Shown here: positions 5,877 through 6,162 of the stretch, piece after piece
How positions within the stretch are numbered: the first letter of the stretch is position 1
How the letters are laid out: each line of letters opens with the position of its first letter
Assembly (NCBI GenBank): GCA_905236935.1
Contig: CAJOQL010000023.1
Location: forward strand, 1-6,162
Direction of reading: 5' to 3'
From: an uncultured Bacilli bacterium
Lineage (GTDB): Bacteria; Bacillota_I; Bacilli_A; RF39; UBA660
DNA length: 6,162 nucleotides
Program-made: the position numbers and the translations under genes
The notes under the pieces: model-generated
Told to the model about the DNA's origin: nothing
The model's database searches: none
The model's input: only the letters and a program-made list of their open reading frames with translations

Positions 5877-6162
5877 CTATTCATTAATATGAAGCGTTGC
5901 ACATCTTTCAGCTTCATTACCAGCATTATCTATAGCATAAGCACAAAATGTACGACCTGATGGTTCTTCAATATATAACACTTGTTTTATAGTTCGCTCT
6001 TGTCCATCTTTTCGACCAGATCCAGAACCATTTAAATATGGTACAAGCCATGTTTGGAATTTATTTATTCCTGTACCATTATCATAAGCATCAATATAGA
6101 TATAAACATTAAAACCACCTTTAGCTCCAAGTGATGGATTATAATATCCTAAATTTGTTACT
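5877..6162 (-). CDS. C-terminus of a secreted Ig-like/adhesin-type protein (partial)
   Basis: An open frame runs from the right edge for 94 visible residues to TAG at 5877-5879; the start is outside the window. The sequence has the look of a bacterial Ig-like beta-sandwich repeat: NVYIYIDAYDNGTGI (18-32) followed by CAYAIDNAGNEAERC (73-87), the D-x-x-G-N-x-A ending typical of such domains. Two cysteines in this last stretch could form a disulfide, consistent with an exported protein. The protein ends directly after the domain, with no LPxTG sorting motif and no C-terminal membrane span, so any anchor must be N-terminal. Six bases separate it from the relaxase, so both are very likely cotranscribed. 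It may be a surface adhesin helping mating contact, or cargo; only the domain type is supported. Confidence 0.75.
   Translation of the reverse strand, partial: VTNLGYYNPSLGAKGGFNVYIYIDAYDNGTGINKFQTWLVPYLNGSGSGRKDGQERTIKQVLYIEEPSGRTFCAYAIDNAGNEAERCATLHINE
5889..5917. repeat. 7-bp inverted repeat just upstream of the relaxase
   Basis: ATGAAGC (5889-5895) and GCTTCAT (5911-5917) pair around a 15-base loop, about 19 bases before the relaxase start and within the end of the Ig-like gene. MOBP origins of transfer commonly carry an inverted repeat next to the nick site near the relaxase gene, but this one is short and no nick-site consensus is evident. Confidence 0.3.

Noticed and set aside
1..6162. 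Possible TGA-to-Trp recoding, considered because of the Mollicutes-like composition
   Set aside because: Tryptophans are encoded by TGG, and TGA ends the relaxase and the 65-residue gene exactly where the next genes start.
1..6162. CRISPR arrays, tRNA or rRNA genes, insertion sequences, integrase or attachment-site repeats
   Set aside because: No regularly spaced repeats, cloverleaf-like sequence, transposase or integrase frame, or matching direct repeats at plausible ends were seen.

Overview
The window is very AT-rich (roughly a quarter G+C by eye). It reads with the standard code: Trp is TGG throughout, and TGA is used as a genuine stop in the relaxase and in the 65-residue gene. Strong AGGAGG-type ribosome binding sites, a lipobox lipoprotein and Tn1549/CTn4-style conjugation proteins point to a low-GC Bacillota host. 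A gut-associated Bacilli/Erysipelotrichia/RF39-like or Clostridia lineage would fit, but the exact lineage cannot be read from 6 kb.

Almost everything is on the minus strand, so it is read from right to left. At the right edge (5877-6162) is the C-terminus of a secreted Ig-like, adhesin-type protein. Six bases later comes a MOBP-type relaxase (4554-5870). It overlaps a PcfB/DUF3801 protein (3869-4570), which overlaps a 65-residue small protein (3672-3869), which overlaps the VirD4 coupling ATPase (1882-3675). A 32-base gap leads to a small two-helix VirB2/Maff-2-like membrane subunit with its own signal peptide (1544-1849). One base later is a VirB6/TrbL-like polytopic channel protein with a TTG start (706-1542). 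The overlaps and tiny gaps indicate one polycistronic, translationally coupled operon whose promoter lies beyond the right edge.

Together these genes cover the front half of a conjugation machine. The relaxase nicks and carries the DNA, PcfB and VirD4 dock it at the membrane, and VirB2-like and VirB6-like subunits form part of the channel. The usual next genes of this family (PrgI, VirB4 ATPase, NlpC/P60 wall hydrolase) do not follow VirB6. Instead there is a small hairpin, an extended -10 promoter (657-683) and a monocistronic lipoprotein gene of unknown function (152-616). The lipoprotein gene converges on the 3' end of a plus-strand gene (1-84), and a bidirectional terminator (68-99) lies between them.

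The points most worth a second look are the abrupt end of the transfer module after VirB6, the lipoprotein beside VirB6 (a possible exclusion factor), a hairpin that buries the VirD4 ribosome binding site, an 11-bp perfect inverted repeat inside the relaxase gene, and an adhesin-like gene in the position where a MobC-type relaxosome protein might be expected. No CRISPR array, tRNA, rRNA, insertion sequence or element end was seen.
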